DNA of 64,000 nucleotides from Pontibacter aquaedesilientis (GCF_014773225.1 NZ_JACXAJ010000005.1:124001-188000); one strand, 5' to 3'. Shown: positions 42,380 to 51,523, counted from the stretch's first letter. A program made the numbers and translations. The notes: generated by a model from the letters alone, not told the origin.

Positions 42380-42497
42380 CTAGGTCGCGAACTTACCGAG
42401 TCGTGCACAGGCTATAGGTATGGCCTGTTTCTCCAACCTGTGCAATCCGGCACGGGTAACGAACAACGAATAACGATCAACAAACAACAAACAACCC
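42380..42497. repeat. decayed inverted 36-mer and spacer repeats
   Basis: AGGTCGCGAAC with GAGTCGTGCACAGGCTATA (42398-42416) is a degraded inverted copy of the family F repeat, with its neighbouring octamer half. A family E tract (AACGAACAACGAATAACG at 42457-42475, then CAACAAACAACAAAC) follows. A family A half element precedes at about 42305-42350. The whole 42308-42497 spacer is repeat, without a gene. Confidence 0.6.
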
Positions 42498-43133
42498 ATG
42501 CACGAGCATAAGCTGATAGTACCACGCACGGCACGCTATTATACCTTGGGCACGCCTTCAAGGCAGACGCGAAACCTGTGGGTGGTATGCCACGGCTATG
42601 GCCAGTTGGCCCGTTACTTTTTGCGGCACTTCGCCGTGCTCGACGATGGTGCTACACTCATAGTGGCTCCTGAAGGACTCTCGCGCTTTTACCTGGATGG
42701 CTTCTCGGGTCGTGTTGGCGCTACCTGGATGACAAAAGAAGATCGGCTCTCCGAGATCGATGACCAGGCAGCATACCTCAATCTCTTGTTGCAGGAGTTG
42801 CTCAAGCAGTTGCCAGCCGATGTGAAAGTAAACGTTCTGGGTTTCTCGCAGGGGGGAGCCACTGTCTGCCGTTGGCTTGCCTCCGGAACAGTCCCTTGTC
42901 ACCGGCTCGTGCTGTGGGCCGCATCTTTCCCCGAGGATATTGATTTCGAAACAGGTAAATCTGCGTTCAACAACCTGCCTGTGGACATGGTCTACGGCAC
43001 AAAGGACGAGTTCATCACACCAGAATCCCTGAGTCGCCAGCAGCAACTCATGTCGCGGCTTGGTATTTCACCTCAAATTCACACCTTTGATGGCGGCCAC
43101 ACGATACATCCCCAAACGCTTATAAAGTTGTAG
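42498..43133 (+). CDS. alpha/beta hydrolase (carboxylesterase/phospholipase group)
   Basis: The 211-residue serine hydrolase is of the esterase/phospholipase family. The nucleophile lies in VLGFSQGGATVCRW (serine near 117). The acid is in VYGTKDEFITPES near 170 and the histidine in FDGGHTIHP near 200, so the triad is complete. N-terminal RNLWVVCHGYGQLARYFL is the oxyanion-hole region. There is no signal peptide, so it should be cytoplasmic. The substrate is unknown; the size and motifs fit small carboxylesterases or lysophospholipases. It is a monocistronic gene. Confidence 0.88.
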   Translation: MHEHKLIVPRTARYYTLGTPSRQTRNLWVVCHGYGQLARYFLRHFAVLDDGATLIVAPEGLSRFYLDGFSGRVGATWMTKEDRLSEIDDQAAYLNLLLQELLKQLPADVKVNVLGFSQGGATVCRWLASGTVPCHRLVLWAASFPEDIDFETGKSAFNNLPVDMVYGTKDEFITPESLSRQQQLMSRLGISPQIHTFDGGHTIHPQTLIKL

Positions 43134-43329
43134 CCTCCTGTAGCACTTCACTCCCAAACCGCACACATCTAACAACACCCTCTTTTGTTCAAATTCACCA
43201 AATAGCACAACTAATTCCAATATATATAGTATATATCTTTTGTTATATATTAATATTGAAAAATTTATTTTAACTTTATCTAGGCTACTAAAGGTCCAGC
43301 ATTTAATTCACCCTTTTATTCTTATACAT

Positions 43330-44670
43330 ATGAGGAGAAACCTTTACTTATCCTTCGTTTTTTGCTTTGTTACGCTTTCGGCTTTCGCACAGAGCAAAAT
43401 CAATGTCGCTTCTAACTTTACAGATGCCAAGTTTTACCTGCTGAACGATGCAGACAATACCCAGGTAACTGAACTTGGCATGGGTAGTATTGAGTTGAAG
43501 CTGAACAAAGACTCCCGTAACCGCATTGCGGTCGTAAAGGAGGGTTATGAGCCCGTTGTAAAAGAATTCCCGCGCACCATGAAGTGGGAAAAAGAGCAAA
43601 AGGTAGAGCTTGTAAATCGCCTGGTCGACATTAGCGTGGAGCCATACGACGCCGAGATTTACATCGATGGTCGCCTGGCAGGTTCTAAGCGCATCAACCT
43701 GATCGTAGAGAAGGACAAGTTTTTGAACGTGGAAATCAAAAAGCCCGGATTTGCTCCGATCACCAAAGTATACTACAACCAGAAAGACCGCGAAACTCCG
43801 CCAGTAAAGGACTTCTTTGAGTTAAAAGACCGTCAGGTTCGCCTCGAAGTGATTCCGGCAGACGCGTCTGTAGCGCTGAACGGTGTCGTGGCGGGCAGAG
43901 GCAATACCGATGTGAGCGTGCCTTTTGGCTCGTGCGTAACGGTAACTGTCACAAAAGATGGCTTTGCCGAAGTAGTACAGGTTTTCTGCAACAAACCTTC
44001 TACCGACCCGATTCCGCCGCTGCGCTCCCGTGCTCTGCTGGAAGACAGACTGGTGAAAATCACCACTGCCCCGGCAGATGCCAACATCGAAGTAGCCGGA
44101 AAGGTAGTGGGTGTGGGCAAATATGACCTGAAAGTCGCAAAAAACGCCTGTGTAGAAGTGCGCGTAACCAAAGACGCCTTTCTGCGCTACATCAAAAACT
44201 ACTGCAACCAGGAAAATATGCAGGCCCCGGACCCAACAGAGTTTGTGGAGCTTGCCGTAGACGAAGCCTATACCTCGTCCATCTCATCAGACATGGCCAA
44301 TGTGCGTATCACAATTCCTGTCAGTAAGAACGTGAACCCAACCGATGCCTGGAGGATTCTGAGCTCTATCATTACCAAGCGTTTCGACGTGCTGGAGACG
44401 GTAGACTATAATACCGGCTACCTAACCAGTGCCTGGCAGGTACAGAACTTTAACGGAGCCAACATGATCAGAACCCGTGTTATTGTGAGCAGCGGCGGTA
44501 ATACCAACGACCTGACATATGTGGTGAAGATCGTCAGCCAGCGCCACGAGCGCGAGAACAACACGAACCGTAACGTCAGTGTGAAAGACGACGAGGACTT
44601 CAAAGACTGGGGTCGACTGCTCAAGCGCTACGACGGGCTTATCGAAGAGATACAGGCACGACTACAATAG
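43330..44670 (+). CDS. exported protein with three PEGA-like repeats
   Basis: The 446-residue protein has a signal peptide (MRRNLYLSFVFCFVTLSAFA). Three tandem PEGA-like modules follow, in which a short beta unit ends in a V-x-I-x-K-x-G-F/Y turn. They are seen at about 95-150 (VDISVEPYDAEIYIDGRLAG), 165-220 (VRLEVIPADASVALNGVVAG) and 235-290 (VKITTAPADANIEVAGKVVG). Modules 2 and 3 share paired cysteines (VFCNKPS, NYCNQEN). A C-terminal mixed domain follows. PEGA domains are linked to surface-layer or envelope proteins with no general function. The ATG at 43330 is chosen because the signal peptide starts there; a frame from 43240 has no such feature. A hairpin terminator follows. Confidence 0.82.
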   Translation: MRRNLYLSFVFCFVTLSAFAQSKINVASNFTDAKFYLLNDADNTQVTELGMGSIELKLNKDSRNRIAVVKEGYEPVVKEFPRTMKWEKEQKVELVNRLVDISVEPYDAEIYIDGRLAGSKRINLIVEKDKFLNVEIKKPGFAPITKVYYNQKDRETPPVKDFFELKDRQVRLEVIPADASVALNGVVAGRGNTDVSVPFGSCVTVTVTKDGFAEVVQVFCNKPSTDPIPPLRSRALLEDRLVKITTAPADANIEVAGKVVGVGKYDLKVAKNACVEVRVTKDAFLRYIKNYCNQENMQAPDPTEFVELAVDEAYTSSISSDMANVRITIPVSKNVNPTDAWRILSSIITKRFDVLETVDYNTGYLTSAWQVQNFNGANMIRTRVIVSSGGNTNDLTYVVKIVSQRHERENNTNRNVSVKDDEDFKDWGRLLKRYDGLIEEIQARLQ

Positions 44671-44686
44671 TCACCCTCCCAATTGC

Positions 44687-44715
44687 AAAAGCCTCCGCAC
44701 AAAGCGGGGGCTTTT
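44687..44715. terminator. bidirectional terminator
   Basis: AAAAGCCTCCGC (44687-44698) pairs with GCGGGGGCTTTT (44704-44715), with one G-U pair. T-runs lie on both sides. It ends the PEGA gene and also the minus-strand VOC gene, whose stop lies inside the hairpin. Confidence 0.85.
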
Positions 44716-45106
44716 ATTTTTCCCACATCCCCTCCATCACTATTTCGAGCAAATGTTTGTCCGGGTCGCGGAAGTAGAAAGACAGGAAATCTCGCCCCCA
44801 GTCGTACTCCTGCTCTATCGCTATACCTGCCTCCTCTATTCTTTTTTTCCAGCCGTCATACTCCGCTCGGCTCACCTCAAAGGCCAAATGCAGCTGGCCG
44901 CTCCCAAAGTGCGGGGGCAGCGTGCCCCCTTTTTCGGACATTTCCGCAATGAAACATAGCAGCACAGAGCGCCCTGCCCGAAAGAAAATGTGTCTGCCTT
45001 CTACCTCCCCGATCACGTGGAGGCCCAACTTGTCCTGATAAAACTGCCGGGTGCGCTCCAGGTCGGTTACATACAGGCAGGTCTCCTTTATTTGCTTGAT
45101 TTCCAT
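44714..45106 (-). CDS. VOC family protein (glyoxalase/dioxygenase fold)
   Basis: The 130-residue single-module VOC protein begins with IKETCLYVTDLERTRQFYQD and LGLHVIGEVEGRHIFFRAGR. It then has SGQLHLAFEVSRAEYDGWKK near 69 and FRDPDKHLLEIV near 110. The pattern H/E..H..E expected of metal ligands is partly present (QLHLAF and HLLEIV). VOC proteins include glyoxalases, dioxygenases and fosfomycin-resistance enzymes, so the activity is not assigned. It is a monocistronic minus-strand gene, convergent with the PEGA gene; the two share a terminator. Confidence 0.85.
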   Translation of the reverse strand: MEIKQIKETCLYVTDLERTRQFYQDKLGLHVIGEVEGRHIFFRAGRSVLLCFIAEMSEKGGTLPPHFGSGQLHLAFEVSRAEYDGWKKRIEEAGIAIEQEYDWGRDFLSFYFRDPDKHLLEIVMEGMWEK

Positions 45107-45230
45107 CTCCCAATAATTTATGCAGCTATACGAATTTTGAGCTGATCGTCAGCATTTCCATCTTTTACGCAACCGAAGGCCTTTGGCTTTGCGTTATACC
45201 ATAGCGCCCCAGCGTCTTATTCGATACTCT

Positions 45231-46097
45231 ATGAAACTTATGCTTAAAATACTTGCCTTTTTTATACCTGTAATGGTTGCCCTGTTCTATTTTCTGGGGC
45301 AGCCTTCCGACTCGGTAGCAAATAAATCGGTAGCTAATACCCCTACTTCTTCCAAACTTGAAAAGCTGGCCAACCTGCCGTCTCCAATTAGCGAGAGTTC
45401 AGGGGTAGAGTATCTCACCAATAAAAAAGCCTATGTCACGCATAATGACGCTGGAAACAAGCCATACCTGTATGTGGTCGATCAAAAGGGAGAACTGCTT
45501 GAGACTATCAAACTTCAATTGCCCAACGTGGACTGGGAGGATCTGACCCGGGATGATGCCGGCAACATCTACATCGCCGACACAGGCAACAACGATAACA
45601 GGCGCCGCGAGCTCGCTGTGTACAAACTCAATCTCAGCCAGCCCGGAAACATTGAGGCCATCCGGTTTACTTACGAAGACCAAAAGGAATTTCCTCCTTC
45701 CCCCAAAGACAGGAATTTTGACGTAGAGGCGATATTTTGGCAGGGAGGCAAGCTATACCTGGTGTCGAAGGACAGGGGCCGCAAAGAGACAGCCAAGGTA
45801 TACGAACTGCCTGACACTGGTGGGAAATTCAAAGCGAAACTGATAGGCGAGCATAAGCTAGGCACAGCCGTGACAGGAGCAGCCAGCAGCCCAAGTGGCC
45901 AACAGGTCGCTTTGATCAGTGAAGGTGCGCTGCACATTTACCGGAACGTGAAAAGCCCGGCAGCTTTCTTTGAGGGAGACTACCAGAAGATAAACATTAA
46001 GGAAGCCGGGCAGACAGAGGCTGTGGCTTTCGAAAACGAGCATACCTTGGTAATTACCAGCGAAAATGGCGGGCTATACCGCTACGGCCCCAAGTAA
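45231..46097 (+). CDS. exported beta-propeller-like protein, unknown function
   Basis: The 288-residue protein has a signal peptide or anchor (MKLMLKILAFFIPVMVALFY). The mature region contains repeated YxxDxxG-type strands: NKPYLYVVDQKGELLETIKL, AGNIYIADTGNNDNRRRELA, GGKLYLVSKDRGRKETAKVY and GALHIYRNVKSPAAFF. The pattern suggests a beta-propeller of the SMP/NHL type, which often binds ligands or metals. DTGNNDN is a calcium-like loop. No enzyme motif stands out. The ATG at 45231 is chosen over an in-frame start 48 bases upstream, which would precede the signal peptide. A bidirectional hairpin follows. Confidence 0.75.
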   Translation: MKLMLKILAFFIPVMVALFYFLGQPSDSVANKSVANTPTSSKLEKLANLPSPISESSGVEYLTNKKAYVTHNDAGNKPYLYVVDQKGELLETIKLQLPNVDWEDLTRDDAGNIYIADTGNNDNRRRELAVYKLNLSQPGNIEAIRFTYEDQKEFPPSPKDRNFDVEAIFWQGGKLYLVSKDRGRKETAKVYELPDTGGKFKAKLIGEHKLGTAVTGAASSPSGQQVALISEGALHIYRNVKSPAAFFEGDYQKINIKEAGQTEAVAFENEHTLVITSENGGLYRYGPK

Positions 46098-46118
46098 CCT
46101 CACTATGCTGCCACATGC

Positions 46119-46149
46119 AAAAGGGCCGACATTTCATGTCGGCCCTTTT
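46119..46149. terminator. bidirectional terminator
   Basis: A perfect 14 bp stem AAAAGGGCCGACAT/ATGTCGGCCCTTTT (46119-46132 and 46136-46149) with T-runs lies between the exported protein gene and the convergent lgt gene. Confidence 0.9.
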
Positions 46150-46175
46150 AAATTGATAGATCTTAAAATGTATGG

Positions 46176-47021
46176 TTATTTTTTACCTACTGCTTCACGC
46201 TCCAGACGCCCGCCTGCCAGAGCAGGCTTGGGATTTCGCCATACCATAAACAGAATAACAAGACCAGCCAGGATGAGCGGAATGCTTAGCTGTTGACCAA
46301 TGTTAAGCGCCATGGTTGCCTCTTTTGCCACTTGATCCTCTTTCAAAAACTCCACAATGAAGCGGAAGGAGAACAGGGCTGTCACAAAAATGCCGAACAG
46401 CAGGCCTCTTGGAAGCGCCTCTTTGTATTTCTTCCAAAGCCAGTAGAGCAGCACAAACAGCAGAAACACGCTAAACGACTCGTATAACTGGGTAGGATGG
46501 CGTGGCACGTGTGAGTATTCGCTTTGCCGTAAAAAAATGAAACCCCATGGCAGGTCAGTCGGCCGGCCAAAAATCTCGGAGTTCATTAAATTGCCCAGTC
46601 GTATCAGGGAACCACCCAACGCTACTACGATCACGATACGGTCTAACACCCACATGTAATCAAACTTATGCTTGCGGCTAAACAACCAAAGCGCCAGCAA
46701 AATACCAATGGTGGCACCATGGCTGGCCAATCCGCCTTCCCATATTTTCAGGATCTCGATGGGGTTGCTCAGATAGTACTCGGGTTGGTAGAACAAGGTA
46801 TGGCCTAGGCGCGCACCTACCACCGTGCCGATAATCATATAGAGGGTGATCACGTCCACATCGCCTTCTGTGCGACCCTCAGCCACGTATATTTTCGTGA
46901 GGATACGCTGCCCAAACACAAAGGCCAGTGCGAACAGGAGGCCGTACCAGCGTACCTCAAAGGAGCCGATCGAGAAGATAGAGGGACTTACATCCCAGGT
47001 GATATAATTTAGAATGCTCAT
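46176..47021 (-). CDS. lgt: prolipoprotein diacylglyceryl transferase
   Basis: The 281-residue membrane enzyme attaches diacylglycerol to the lipobox cysteine of prolipoproteins, the first step of lipoprotein maturation. Seven hydrophobic helices span the protein. The signature RLGNLMNSEIFGRPTDLPWG, with essential Arg and Asn residues, is near 140. VRWYGLLFALAFVFGQRIL near 22 and HGATIGILLALWLF near 105 match the family. The start at 47019-47021 (MSILNYITWDVSPSIFSIG) is preferred because a TAACTTTG -7 box precedes it by 20 bases. A longer frame upstream has no homology. Confidence 0.95.
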   Translation of the reverse strand: MSILNYITWDVSPSIFSIGSFEVRWYGLLFALAFVFGQRILTKIYVAEGRTEGDVDVITLYMIIGTVVGARLGHTLFYQPEYYLSNPIEILKIWEGGLASHGATIGILLALWLFSRKHKFDYMWVLDRIVIVVALGGSLIRLGNLMNSEIFGRPTDLPWGFIFLRQSEYSHVPRHPTQLYESFSVFLLFVLLYWLWKKYKEALPRGLLFGIFVTALFSFRFIVEFLKEDQVAKEATMALNIGQQLSIPLILAGLVILFMVWRNPKPALAGGRLEREAVGKK

Positions 47022-47041
47022 AATCGAATATATGGTGCAGC

Positions 47042-47049
47042 CAAAGTTA
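47042..47049 (-). promoter_or_regulatory. -7 box of lgt
   Basis: TAACTTTG on the minus strand matches TAnnTTTG, 20 bases from the lgt ATG. A T-rich stretch near the -33 position (about 47067) is a weak second element. Confidence 0.45.
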
Positions 47050-47178
47050 CAATAAATCAGAAAGGTAAAAAACCGGCGATGATCCAGTGCAGGTATAAAT
47101 ATAGCCCATAACAAAGGCATTGCCCTACACTGCCGATGCAGATAAGAGGCAATGCCCTTTAATATAAACTAATTCGTG

Positions 47179-49059
47179 TTATTTGAGTTGGTCCAGCTCT
47201 TCCCGGAAGCCGCCGCTCAGTATCGGGTAACGGAGCCAGCTGCGTGGGTCCAGATTATAGTCATCCAAATGGAAACTAGGGGCATAGCGCTCCCGCTTCC
47301 ACTGGTTGCGCGACCATAAGGTATAGAACTTATGCACGTGCTCTTTCAAAGCCTGCGTGGGGGCTACTTTGTCAGCCACCAGTCTGTCCAGCACCTGCTT
47401 CGGCGAAAGCCGGTCATACCAGGCCAGGCGCTCAATCATATTGAGTATCTCGTAAGGCATCAGGTCCTTTTCATCTGTCTGTGACTCCGAAGCCGGACGC
47501 AACTCGGCAGTTGGCTGCAGGTTATTCACGTAATCAAGTCCCAGGTAACCCAACTCCTCCTGCATCCAGATCAGGAACTGGCGGATAAAGGTTTTGTCTA
47601 TACCTGCGATCGGGGAAATACTGCCGGCCGTGTCACCGTCCATGGTAGCGTAACCCACTGCAGCCTCGCTTCGGTTTGAGGTCGCCAGTAGCAAGGCATA
47701 GTTGATGTTGGCGAGCATCCAGATGGCTGGGGCACGTACTCGGGCCTGAATGTTCTGCAGGGTAATATCGTCCTGCTCCCAGGTCAGGTCGCGTTTGATG
47801 GCTTTTTCTATTTTGGAGGTATAGCCTTTTACTTCCTCATCGATTGTCCAGTCATGGAACACAGCCCCGATCGATTCGGCTAGTTTTTTGGCGGAGGTAT
47901 AGGTTTCGTCTGACGAGTTGATCGTTCCCTGGTAAGCGCAGGTGAGCATGCGGCCTACCAATGCCTGCACCACATGGTCCTGCGACAGCGATTCAAAGTA
48001 TTCCACGTCTTTGAGCGAGAACATACGCGCTTTGGTCACAAAACCCGTCACGCCCAGGCTGTCCACGCCACGGCGCACCATCTCGGCCACTGCCACGGCA
48101 CAGCACGAGGAGTCGGCACCGCCGCTCAGCGACAGCACAAAGCCCCGGCTGCGGCTTTTGCGCATATAGTCAAACAGGGCCAGGCTTAGCGCGGCAATCA
48201 ACTCAGCGTTTTCATCGATCGGCGGCAGGTATTCAATCGTCTCCTCTATCTTAGGGTTCTCCCCAAAGCAAACTTCCGCACACTCCAGGTCCACATCCTT
48301 AAAGCAGAGCAGTTCGTTGCGCCTGATCAGTTTGCCGTTTTGGGCAATAAGCACTTCCCCATCGAAAATCACCCTGCCTGATTCGTTACCCAACAGGTTG
48401 GCGTACAAGTATGCGCACTGGTATTTTTTGGAGGCCTCTACCACCAGGCGGTGGCGAAGGTCGGTTTTACTCAAGGCAAAGTGGCTGGCACTTGGGTTCA
48501 GGATCAGCTGCACGCCTTTGGGCATGTGGCGCTCTGCCGGACGGTTGGGCCGCCAGGCGTCCTCGCATATCTCGAAGGCGAATTTCACGCCTTTCTCTTC
48601 ATAGATGATGTCGCCGATCGGGTAGCGTTTGCCTTTCATCTCAAACTCTTCCACCACGTTGGCTGGCCAGGGCGTAAACCAGCGCGGCTCGTAATGTATG
48701 CCATCTCGGGCCAGAAATTGCTTGGCCGTGAATCCCACAATTTCCTTGTTTTTGATGACACAGGCCGTGTTGAACACATCCTGCCCGATAATCACATGCA
48801 GACCCAGGCAAACCGTGATGTTATCGCACCATTCCTTCACCTGCAACAGTTTCTCAAAAGTCTCCTCCGCAAACCAAGGGTGCAGGAACATGTCCTCGCA
48901 GCCATAGCCCGTGATACAAAGTTCCGGCAAAAGCAGGATATCGACATTCCGGGTAGCTGCTTCCAGGATGGCTGATCGTATGTTCAGAAGGTTGGCTTCC
49001 CAGTCGAGTGGGGTCTGGTTCAGGGCGGCCCCTGCCAGTATAAGTTTCGTTTCTTCCAT
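47179..49059 (-). CDS. nadE: NAD+ synthase, glutamine-hydrolysing
   Basis: The 626-residue two-domain enzyme makes NAD+ from deamido-NAD+. The N-terminal nitrilase-like glutaminase domain (about 1-270) carries the Glu in LLLPELCITGYG, the Lys in TAKQFLARDGIHYE and the Cys in FEICEDAWRP. The C-terminal synthetase has the P-loop LSLSGGADSSCCAV near 335 and ATSNRSEAAVGYATMDGDTA near 460. The N-terminal glutaminase frees ammonia, so glutamine rather than free ammonia is the donor. The ATG at 49057-49059 gives METKLILAGAALNQTP; the extension to 49092 is not conserved. Confidence 0.95.
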   Translation of the reverse strand: MEETKLILAGAALNQTPLDWEANLLNIRSAILEAATRNVDILLLPELCITGYGCEDMFLHPWFAEETFEKLLQVKEWCDNITVCLGLHVIIGQDVFNTACVIKNKEIVGFTAKQFLARDGIHYEPRWFTPWPANVVEEFEMKGKRYPIGDIIYEEKGVKFAFEICEDAWRPNRPAERHMPKGVQLILNPSASHFALSKTDLRHRLVVEASKKYQCAYLYANLLGNESGRVIFDGEVLIAQNGKLIRRNELLCFKDVDLECAEVCFGENPKIEETIEYLPPIDENAELIAALSLALFDYMRKSRSRGFVLSLSGGADSSCCAVAVAEMVRRGVDSLGVTGFVTKARMFSLKDVEYFESLSQDHVVQALVGRMLTCAYQGTINSSDETYTSAKKLAESIGAVFHDWTIDEEVKGYTSKIEKAIKRDLTWEQDDITLQNIQARVRAPAIWMLANINYALLLATSNRSEAAVGYATMDGDTAGSISPIAGIDKTFIRQFLIWMQEELGYLGLDYVNNLQPTAELRPASESQTDEKDLMPYEILNMIERLAWYDRLSPKQVLDRLVADKVAPTQALKEHVHKFYTLWSRNQWKRERYAPSFHLDDYNLDPRSWLRYPILSGGFREELDQLK

Positions 49060-49231
49060 GGTGAGTTTACTAACGCAACAATATGGAGGCAAGTTAAGCT
49101 TTGGCTTTCAAAAAAGAACCATACCTACAGGTATAGGCACGGCTATTTCTCTTCCGGAAGGTATGTCTGGGAGTTATGGGAAACAGGAAAGTGGAATGAC
49201 GAGCCGAAATTGGCTGAAAATAGGGATAGCT

Positions 49232-49975
49232 CTAGCTGATATTGAGTACCTGGAGTGCTTTTTCGGCTGCGGCCTGATCTGCTTTTTTCTTCGAAAGCCC
49301 CACCCCGATCGCTACCGGTTTGTCATTCAGGTATATTTCGCAGGTAAACTCCGTGGTGCTCCCCTGGTTTTTTCGGTTTACGATCTCAAAGCGAATATCC
49401 GAGTTCTGGCTTTGCGCCCACTCAATAAGCTTGCTTTTGAAATTGGAGGTGGTGTTGACCAGCTTGTGCAGGTCGATGTGCGGCTTAATGAGCTTGCCCA
49501 GGATAAACTGCCGTGTGGTGTTATACCCTTTGTCCAGGTAGATGGCTCCCACCAAGGCCTCCAGGGCGTTGCCGTGCACTGATTTGTGCCGTGTACCCTG
49601 TCCGCTCGTGGTATCCACTTTCACCAGCTGGTTCAGTCCGATTTTAATGGCAATATGGTTGAGTGACTCACGGTTTACGATCCGTGAGCGCATCTCTGTC
49701 ATAAAGCCCTCATCTTCGTAGGGAAATTTCTTGAATAGCAGTTCGGCCACAACAGTACCCAAAACTGCATCGCCCAGAAACTCCAGCCGCTCATTGGTAT
49801 CGTGCTTGCTGGCCAGGTTCTGGCGGGCAAACGAGGTATGCGTGAGCGCCAGTTTGTAGAGGCGTATGTTGTCGGGTGTGCTGCCAATTATTCCGGCAAT
49901 GGCACGCCATAACTCCTTATCCCTGGTAAACAGGCTATGATAGAAGCGCCGTACCGGTTTTATTGGCCCAAACAC
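49232..49975 (-). CDS. rnc: ribonuclease III
   Basis: The 247-residue endonuclease processes rRNA and structured mRNA. The nuclease domain (about 20-165) has the signature NERLEFLGDAVLGTVVAELL near 60. The second acidic cluster is VHGNALEALVGAIYLDKGYN near 133: the position that is Asp in E. coli (ADTVEALIG) is Asn here, a variant I believe is usual in Bacteroidota. A dsRNA-binding domain covers about 175-245 (KSKLIEWAQSQNSDIRFEIV to KKKADQAAAEKALQVL). It directly follows fabF with no gap, in an acpP-fabF-rnc operon. Confidence 0.95.
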   Translation of the reverse strand: MFGPIKPVRRFYHSLFTRDKELWRAIAGIIGSTPDNIRLYKLALTHTSFARQNLASKHDTNERLEFLGDAVLGTVVAELLFKKFPYEDEGFMTEMRSRIVNRESLNHIAIKIGLNQLVKVDTTSGQGTRHKSVHGNALEALVGAIYLDKGYNTTRQFILGKLIKPHIDLHKLVNTTSNFKSKLIEWAQSQNSDIRFEIVNRKNQGSTTEFTCEIYLNDKPVAIGVGLSKKKADQAAAEKALQVLNIS

Positions 49976-51229
49976 CTAGTCGATAAATTGACGGAATAGA
50001 ACGGAGGTATTGTGTCCACCGAAACCAAACGTGTTGCTTAGCGCTACTTTTACCTCACGCTCCTGCGCTTTGTTGAATGTAAAGTTCAGTCCGGAGTCAA
50101 AGCTCTCGTCATCCGTGAAGTGGTTGATGGTTGGCGGCACCAGGTTGTTTTGGATGGCCAGGATAGCGGCAATGGCCTCTATCGCACCGGCTGCCCCTAA
50201 CAGGTGGCCCGTCATGGACTTGGTTGAGCTGATGTTCAGTTTGTAGGCATGGTCGCCAAAAACAGTCTGAATGGCTTTTACCTCACTCACATCGCCGAGC
50301 GGCGTGGACGTACCGTGCACGTTGATGTAGTCTACCTCCTCGGGTTTGATGTTGGCGTCGCGCAGTACGTTCTTCATCACATTGAGGGCACCTAATCCTT
50401 CCGGATGCGGAGCTGTGATGTGATAGGCATCAGCTGACATACCACCACCAATTATCTCGGCGTAGATTTTAGCACCACGGGCCTTGGCGTGCTCGTACTC
50501 CTCCAAAATAAGGGCACCGGCACCTTCTCCGAGCACAAAACCGTCACGGTCCTGGTCGAATGGGCGCGAAGCCGTCTCTGGAGAGTCGTTGCGCTCTGAA
50601 AGGGCTTTCAGGGCGTTGAAGCCTCCGATACCTGCCTCTGTTACAGCGGCCTCTGAGCCGCCCGTCACCACCACGTCAGCCATACCCAGTCGGATATAGT
50701 TGAAAGAGTCGATAATGGCGTTGGTAGCAGAAGCACAAGCTGAAACCGTAACGAAGTTAGGGCCTCGGAAACCATACTTAATGGAAATGTGACCAGCACT
50801 GATGTCCGCGATCATCTTCGGGATGAAGAACGGGTTGAAGCGCGGTGTACCGTCACCGTTGGCAAAGTTCACACACTCCTCCTGGAACGTGCGCAATCCA
50901 CCGATACCGGAGCCCCAGATCACACCAACGCGGTCTGGGTCAAAATTACCTTCCACCAGGTTCGCGTCCTGAACCGCCTCTTCAGCTACCACCATGGCAA
51001 ACTGAGAGAACAGGTCCATTTTACGCGCCTCCTTACGGTCGAAGTATTTTTCCGGATCGTATCCTTTTACTTCACAGGCAAACTGGGTCTTAAACTTACT
51101 CGCATCGAAGCGTGTAATAGGCGCAGCTCCACTCACACCATTTGACAACCCGTTCCAGTATTCTGCAACGGTATTTCCAAGTGGCGTGAGTGCGCCAAGC
51201 CCAGTAACTACAACTCTCTTAAGCTCCAT
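49976..51229 (-). CDS. fabF: 3-oxoacyl-ACP synthase II
   Basis: The 417-residue ketosynthase elongates acyl-ACP with malonyl-ACP in fatty-acid synthesis. The catalytic triad is intact: Cys in VSACASATNAI near 164, His in VHGTSTPLGDVS near 304, and His in MTGHLLGAAGAIEA near 341. N-terminal RVVVTGLGALTPLGNTVAEY is typical KAS II. It lies 57 bases after acpP and ends one base before rnc, so the three form one operon. Confidence 0.97.
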   Translation of the reverse strand: MELKRVVVTGLGALTPLGNTVAEYWNGLSNGVSGAAPITRFDASKFKTQFACEVKGYDPEKYFDRKEARKMDLFSQFAMVVAEEAVQDANLVEGNFDPDRVGVIWGSGIGGLRTFQEECVNFANGDGTPRFNPFFIPKMIADISAGHISIKYGFRGPNFVTVSACASATNAIIDSFNYIRLGMADVVVTGGSEAAVTEAGIGGFNALKALSERNDSPETASRPFDQDRDGFVLGEGAGALILEEYEHAKARGAKIYAEIIGGGMSADAYHITAPHPEGLGALNVMKNVLRDANIKPEEVDYINVHGTSTPLGDVSEVKAIQTVFGDHAYKLNISSTKSMTGHLLGAAGAIEAIAAILAIQNNLVPPTINHFTDDESFDSGLNFTFNKAQEREVKVALSNTFGFGGHNTSVLFRQFID

Positions 51230-51286
51230 AAGCTGTTAGTAGAGGATAGATAGTAAAAATTACTTAATACAATAAGGTAAGGGATA

Positions 51287-51523
51287 TTACTTAGCGTGCT
51301 CTTCCAGGTAGCTAACAGCCTGACCTACAGTAGCAATATTTTCAGCCTGATCATCTGGAATAGATACGTTGAATTCCTTTTCGAATTCCATGATAAGCTC
51401 TACTGTATCCAATGAATCGGCGCCAAGGTCATTAGTGAAGCTAGCCTCTGGAGTAACCTCTGACTCTTCAACACCAAGCTTATCGATGATGATAGCCTTT
51501 ACTTTTTCTGCGATTTCTGACAT
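51287..51523 (-). CDS. acpP: acyl carrier protein
   Basis: The 78-residue ACP has the phosphopantetheine-attachment serine in [13 protein letters not shown] (S37). The protein is acidic and helical as expected. It carries acyl intermediates for fatty-acid synthesis and for lipid A and lipoprotein pathways. It is the first gene of the acpP-fabF-rnc operon. A TTTCTTTG sequence about 35 bases upstream is a weak promoter candidate. Confidence 0.97.
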   Translation of the reverse strand: MSEIAEKVKAIIIDKLGVEESEVTPEASFTNDLGADSLDTVELIMEFEKEFNVSIPDDQAENIATVGQAVSYLEEHAK

